From contig NZ_CANMQD010000001.1 in assembly GCF_947499945.1 (NCBI RefSeq), positions 372,001-436,000 of the forward strand: a DNA stretch of 64,000 nucleotides, in the 5' to 3' direction. Shown in pieces: positions 60,412-64,000 of this stretch; positions within the stretch are counted from its first letter, which is position 1, and every line of letters begins with the position of its first letter. A program made the translations under genes and the position numbers. The stretch is from an uncultured Sulfitobacter sp. (GTDB lineage: Bacteria > Pseudomonadota > Alphaproteobacteria > Rhodobacterales > Rhodobacteraceae). The notes beneath the pieces are model-generated. The model ran no database searches, was not told where the DNA came from, and was given only the letters and a program-made list of their open reading frames with translations.

Positions 60412-63325
60412 GCACACGCACTCCCTCTGGATCAACAAAGACAGGGCTGCAAATCTCAACCTCCACGGTCAGATCGCGCACATGGTCGCGCACCACCATC
60501 CGCTCGCCCATCCGCGCAGGCCCGTTCTTCACAAACCCCAGCCCGATCATCGTCCCGACAGCAGGCGAGAAACAGACCGAAGTCACATAGCCCTGATCGT
60601 TTGCGTGCACATGCGCGGCCCTCGCCTCGAACACATGCGCCCCCGCGCTCAGGGATTTCACAGCCCCCACAGGACGCAACCCAACCATACGCTCCCGCAT
60701 GGGGTCAACCAATCCTTCGCGCGCAGCCAGAACCTTGCCCACACAGTCCTTCTTGGGCGATATCATCCGCTCCATCCCCACGTCGAACGCCGTCACCCGC
60801 CCGTGGATTTCCGAATGGGTGATATGCCCCTTCTCGATCCGCAAGACATTGAGCGCCTCCATCCCGTAGGCACCGCCCTCCATCGCCTCGGCACGGCGCA
60901 CCAATTCGGCAAACAGCGCCGCCCCGTACCGCGCAGGCACCGCCACTTCATAGGCATGCTCACCGCTAAACGAGATCCGAAACAACCGCCCCGCCACACC
61001 CAGAACACTCACTTCACCACAGGCCATAAACGGCCAATCATCATTGTTCAGAGCCGTCTCTAAAACACCGTTCAACAGCTCCCGCGACTTCGGCCCCGCC
61101 ACTGCAAACTGCGCCCATTGCTCCGTCACAGAGGTAAAGGCCACATCCCACTCAGGGTGCAGCATCTGGCACACGAACTCCAAATGCCGCATCACATCCC
61201 CCGCCGCCGCTGTGGTCGTCGTCATCACATAATGCTCCGCCCCCATCCGCGCACAGGTCCCGTCATCCATGACCGTGCCATCCTCGCGCAGCATCAGGCC
61301 ATAACGCACGCGCCCCTCCTTCAGCGTCGAAAACATCCCAGTATAGACAAAATCCAACAGCTTGCCCGCGTCAGGCCCCTGAATATCAATCTTGCCCAGC
61401 GTGCTCACGTCGCACACACCAACCGATCTGCGCACATAGCCGACCTCACGATCACACGACTGCCGCCACGTGCTCTCACCACTACGCGGAAAATAACTAG
61501 GCCGATACCAAAGCCCCGCCTCAATCATCGGCGCACCCACCTCCACGGATTGCTTGTGCGACGTTGTCAGGCGTTCAGGCGCAAAGCCCTTCCCCTGCGC
61601 CCCTGCGCCCAAAGCTGCAATCGCAACAGGGCTATAGGGTGGCCGAAACGTCGTCACCCCGGTCTCGGGAATCCCGCGCCCCGTCGCATCCGCCAACACA
61701 GCCAGCGCACCGACGTTAGAGTTCTTCCCCTGATCCGTCGCCATGCCTTGCGTGGTATACCGCTTCATATGCTCGACCGAGCGGAAGTTCTCCACCGCTG
61801 CCTGCTTCACATCCTTCACCGACACATCGTTCTGGAAATCAAGCCAAGCACGCCCCTTCCCCGCAACCGCCCAAAGCGGCAAAATGTTATACGGTGCATC
61901 CTCAGCCTCGGGCAAAGCAACCTCAGGAACCTTAGCCCCCAAAGCCTCCACAACACGCTCCGCAGCCGCCATGCCTTCGGCCAGACAAGCAGCCGTCGAG
62001 AACGCGCCATTACACGCCCCCACCGCCTCTAACGTCGGCACTGCATTCGGTGTCGGCACAAACGCAGCAATATCCTCCCGCCACTGTGGCCGCCCATTCA
62101 TATGGCATGTCAAATGCACCGTAGGGTTCCAGCCGCCAGACATCGCCAGACAGTCAGCGCGTACCGAAAACTCCGCCGCCCCCTTGCGCACCATAACCTC
62201 GCGCAACGCCATGCGCCCCTTGGTGCCCACCACATGCGCCCCACGGTGCACAGGATAAGGCACATCCCCCACTTCCGCATCCGCGCGGCTGTCAATCAAC
62301 GCCGCGACTGTCACGCCTGCGCCGTGCAAATCCCGCGCCGTGCGGTGCGCATCATCATTATTGCCGAACACAACAACGCTCTGCCCCGCCGCCACACCCC
62401 AGCGGTTCACATATGCCCGCACCGCGCCTGCCATCATCACACCCGGTCGGTCATTATTCTCAAACGCAATAGGCCGCTCCAACGCCCCTGCACACAGCAC
62501 CGCGCGCCGCGCCGTAATCCGCCAGAAACACTCAATCGGCGCAGCCGAGCGCGGCACATGATGCGTCACCCGCTCCAACGCGCCAAACACACCGCCGTCA
62601 TACGCCCCTGTTACAGTCGTTCGCGTCATCAACCGCACATTGGGCATCGCCGCCAACTTCTCAATTTGCGCCGCCGCCCATTCAGCCGCGGGCAAGCCGT
62701 CCACATCCTCAACCTCGGCCAGCAACCGCCCACCCATGCGCGCATCCTCATCGCAAAGGATCACATCCAGCCCCGCCTCAGCCGCCACAGTCGCCGCCAT
62801 CAACCCCGCAGGCCCAGACCCCACAACCAACAAGTCACAAAACGCAAACGCCTTGTCATAGGTATCAGGATTATGCTTCCCGCTCAGCGCCCCAAGCCCC
62901 GCAGCCCGCCGAATAACGGGCTCGTACACCTTCTCCCAAAACGCCTTGGGCCACATGAACGTCTTGTAATAAAACCCCGCCACCAAGAACGGTGCAGCCA
63001 GATCATTCACCGCCATCGCATCGAACTTCAGCGACGGCCACGCCGACTGCGAAAACACCTCCAGCCCGTCGTAAACCTCCTGCACGGTGGCACGCACATT
63101 CGGCTCCGCATGTGCCCCACGCCCCACGGTGATAAGCGCATTCGGCTCCTCACTACCCGCCGTCAAAACCCCGCGCGGACGGTGATACTTGAATGATCGC
63201 CCCATCAGATGCACGCCATTGGCTAGCAACGCAGAGGCGACCGTATCACCGACACGCCCGTTGTAGCCGACCCCGTCAAAGCGAAACCGCACCACATCGC
63301 CCACGTTCTTATCCGACAGCCTCAT
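60404..63325 (-). CDS. soxA: sarcosine oxidase alpha subunit
   Basis: The 973-residue subunit carries NAD and folate sites. N-terminal part: GDTVASALLANGVHLMGRSFKYHRPRGVLTAGSEEPNALI (ferredoxin-like fold), then the dinucleotide-binding DLLVVGSGPAGLMAATVAAEAGLDVILCDE near 165-195 and a second one VVVFGNNDDAHRTARDLHGAGV. C-terminal half is a T-protein/aminomethyltransferase domain (GVCDVSTLGKIDIQGPDAGKLLDFVYTGMFSTLKEGRVRYGLMLREDGTVMDDGTCARM) that uses THF. Its start overlaps soxD's stop (ATGA at 63322-63325). The beta subunit, which holds FAD, is not encoded in the window. Confidence 0.93.
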   Translation of the reverse strand: MRLSDKNVGDVVRFRFDGVGYNGRVGDTVASALLANGVHLMGRSFKYHRPRGVLTAGSEEPNALITVGRGAHAEPNVRATVQEVYDGLEVFSQSAWPSLKFDAMAVNDLAAPFLVAGFYYKTFMWPKAFWEKVYEPVIRRAAGLGALSGKHNPDTYDKAFAFCDLLVVGSGPAGLMAATVAAEAGLDVILCDEDARMGGRLLAEVEDVDGLPAAEWAAAQIEKLAAMPNVRLMTRTTVTGAYDGGVFGALERVTHHVPRSAAPIECFWRITARRAVLCAGALERPIAFENNDRPGVMMAGAVRAYVNRWGVAAGQSVVVFGNNDDAHRTARDLHGAGVTVAALIDSRADAEVGDVPYPVHRGAHVVGTKGRMALREVMVRKGAAEFSVRADCLAMSGGWNPTVHLTCHMNGRPQWREDIAAFVPTPNAVPTLEAVGACNGAFSTAACLAEGMAAAERVVEALGAKVPEVALPEAEDAPYNILPLWAVAGKGRAWLDFQNDVSVKDVKQAAVENFRSVEHMKRYTTQGMATDQGKNSNVGALAVLADATGRGIPETGVTTFRPPYSPVAIAALGAGAQGKGFAPERLTTSHKQSVEVGAPMIEAGLWYRPSYFPRSGESTWRQSCDREVGYVRRSVGVCDVSTLGKIDIQGPDAGKLLDFVYTGMFSTLKEGRVRYGLMLREDGTVMDDGTCARMGAEHYVMTTTTAAAGDVMRHLEFVCQMLHPEWDVAFTSVTEQWAQFAVAGPKSRELLNGVLETALNNDDWPFMACGEVSVLGVAGRLFRISFSGEHAYEVAVPARYGAALFAELVRRAEAMEGGAYGMEALNVLRIEKGHITHSEIHGRVTAFDVGMERMISPKKDCVGKVLAAREGLVDPMRERMVGLRPVGAVKSLSAGAHVFEARAAHVHANDQGYVTSVCFSPAVGTMIGLGFVKNGPARMGERMVVRDHVRDLTVEVEICSPVFVDPEGVRVRG

Positions 63326-63579
63326 AACACAGCCTCCCGTGCCAAAACGGCACCCAGCACTTCATGGCTGACCGTATTGCGCGTCACCACAATCCACGCG
63401 CCACAGCCCGCCTCATGCTGCCACAAATCCCGCGTCACACCCGCAGGATTTTCGCGCAGATGCACATAGTCATCCCACGCCTGCGCGCCCGCCTCAGGGT
63501 CAGGACAATCTAATGCCGCACCTTTATAGTAAAACTCGCGCCGATCTCGAGGGCCGCACAATGGACATGGTATTCTCAA
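63322..63579 (-). CDS. soxD: sarcosine oxidase delta subunit
   Basis: The 85-residue zinc subunit has the Cys ligands MRIPCPLCGPRDRREFYYKGAALDCPDPEAGAQAWDDYVHLRENPAGVTRDLWQHEAGCGAWIVVTRNT: CPLCG at residues 5-8, with His and Cys in HEAGCGAW. I start at the TTG at 63579, preceded by GGAG eight bases upstream. It is followed directly by soxA. Its usual upstream partner soxB is missing; the next upstream frame on this strand is unrelated. Confidence 0.88.
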   Translation of the reverse strand: MRIPCPLCGPRDRREFYYKGAALDCPDPEAGAQAWDDYVHLRENPAGVTRDLWQHEAGCGAWIVVTRNTVSHEVLGAVLAREAVL

Positions 63580-63631
63580 AACTTCATCTCCAGTACATCA
63601 AAGCACGCAAATCTTGTGGTTATCGAGCGTA

Positions 63632-64000
63632 TCATTCGCCCGAACCTTCACAGCTTTCCAAGCTAAAAACTGCGAAATCACGAACGGCGATTTGGTTCAA
63701 ACCCACCCCAAACGAGGCTTCAAAGCGATACTCTGACACGCCACCCGCTTTCAGAAAGGATCGGGTTCCCTCTCCCCTGCAGACCTCATTCTTAAGGCTT
63801 GTACTCAGCTGAGCCACAGACGCGTCAAACATTCTCGCATTGGCAACGTATTCCTTTGCCAATTCATCACTATTACTTCTGATAATTAGATAGAGTTGGC
63901 TCGTTGGCGCATCTGATAAAGCCACTAATAGGTGCCTGCCGATCCAGACACTGAATGAGTACTTACGGAAAATGGATTCCTCGTCACTCAACGCCTCAAG
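63632..64000 (-). CDS. partial unknown protein, open at the window edge
   Basis: The frame is open from 63632 to the window end (LEALSDEESIFRKYSFSVWIGRHLLVALSDAPTSQLYLIIRSNSDELAKEYVANARMFDASVAQLSTSLKNEVCRGEG...), so its start probably lies outside. The track's first residue is a TTG at 63991. It has mixed strand-helix character and no signal peptide that I can see. It is not SoxB. I do not recognise a family. It lies 53 bases upstream of soxD on the same strand. Confidence 0.5.
   Translation of the reverse strand, partial: LEALSDEESIFRKYSFSVWIGRHLLVALSDAPTSQLYLIIRSNSDELAKEYVANARMFDASVAQLSTSLKNEVCRGEGTRSFLKAGGVSEYRFEASFGVGLNQIAVRDFAVFSLESCEGSGE

Noticed and set aside
62102-63196. 364-residue forward ORF over soxA
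   Set aside because: Arg/His/Pro-rich translation, antisense to a well-supported soxA.
1-64000. CRISPR arrays, insertion sequences, integrases, prophage
   Set aside because: No regularly spaced repeats, transposase, integrase or phage structural genes were found by reading the ORFs.

Overview
The window looks like chromosome of a Rhodobacterales bacterium of the Roseobacter group. The evidence is gene content and local order: CarD, a 7Fe ferredoxin, a SUV3-like helicase with an S4 protein, RibB with a dead GTP-cyclohydrolase half, NrdR-RibD, DnaG-RpoD, RpoH, sarcosine oxidase subunits, an MmcB-type repair protein and small proteins I recognise as DUF6476- and DUF6324-like. Most genes are dense and GC-rich, with frequent 4-base ATGA/GTGA overlaps. 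I see no insertion sequence, integrase, CRISPR array or rRNA gene.

Layout. (1) 1-3600 is a decayed, lower-GC stretch with three broken genes: a secreted protein, a one-TM membrane protein and a secreted ClpP-fold protein. (2) 3630-7400 is an iron-complex ABC importer (ATPase, permease, binding protein) with a small Cys-motif protein and a possible scrap of an outer-membrane receptor. (3) 7630-14832 holds a lipoprotein, a large acidic repeat protein, a glycosyltransferase-like gene paired with a degenerate SpoT/MESH1-type HD protein, a ribbon-helix-helix-like protein under two operator-like repeats, and metY. (4) 14986-24203 holds a PilM-like/PilP-like fusion, hppD with a divergent Lrp regulator, a Kef-type antiporter, cobT/cobS and carD. 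(5) 24460-38366 holds fdxA, S4 protein, helicase, TPR protein, SCP2 protein, lysophospholipase, a DNA exonuclease-ligase pair, an M3 peptidase, rpoH with a sigma-32-like promoter, and rluD head-to-head with a DUF6476-like gene. (6) 38502-43039 holds tRNA-His, a YHS protein, an acetyltransferase, MmcB, a membrane protein plus ClpP-fold protein pair, and a 6S-like RNA. (7) 43738-52885 is the riboflavin locus (ribE-ribBX-ribH-nusB and ribD-nrdR), split by capsule genes kpsS, a Wza/KpsD-type exporter and kpsC. (8) 53092-64000 holds an SDR, three tandem paralogous secreted proteins, rpoD, dnaG, and soxD-soxA-soxG without soxB.

How the parts connect. The rib genes make riboflavin, and NrdR and NusB travel with them. 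KpsS and KpsC are expected to build the poly-Kdo linker of capsule and the Wza/KpsD protein to export it; the kpsMTE parts are not in view. CobT and CobS complete the lower part of cobalamin synthesis. The exonuclease and ATP-dependent ligase form half of a known repair set. The most unusual items are the degenerate HD protein next to a glycosyltransferase, the ClpP-fold/membrane-protein pair present once intact and once decayed, the three coupled WCAA-motif secreted proteins, the intrinsic-terminator hairpin over the kpsC start, and the rluD/DUF6476 start codons that overlap on opposite strands.
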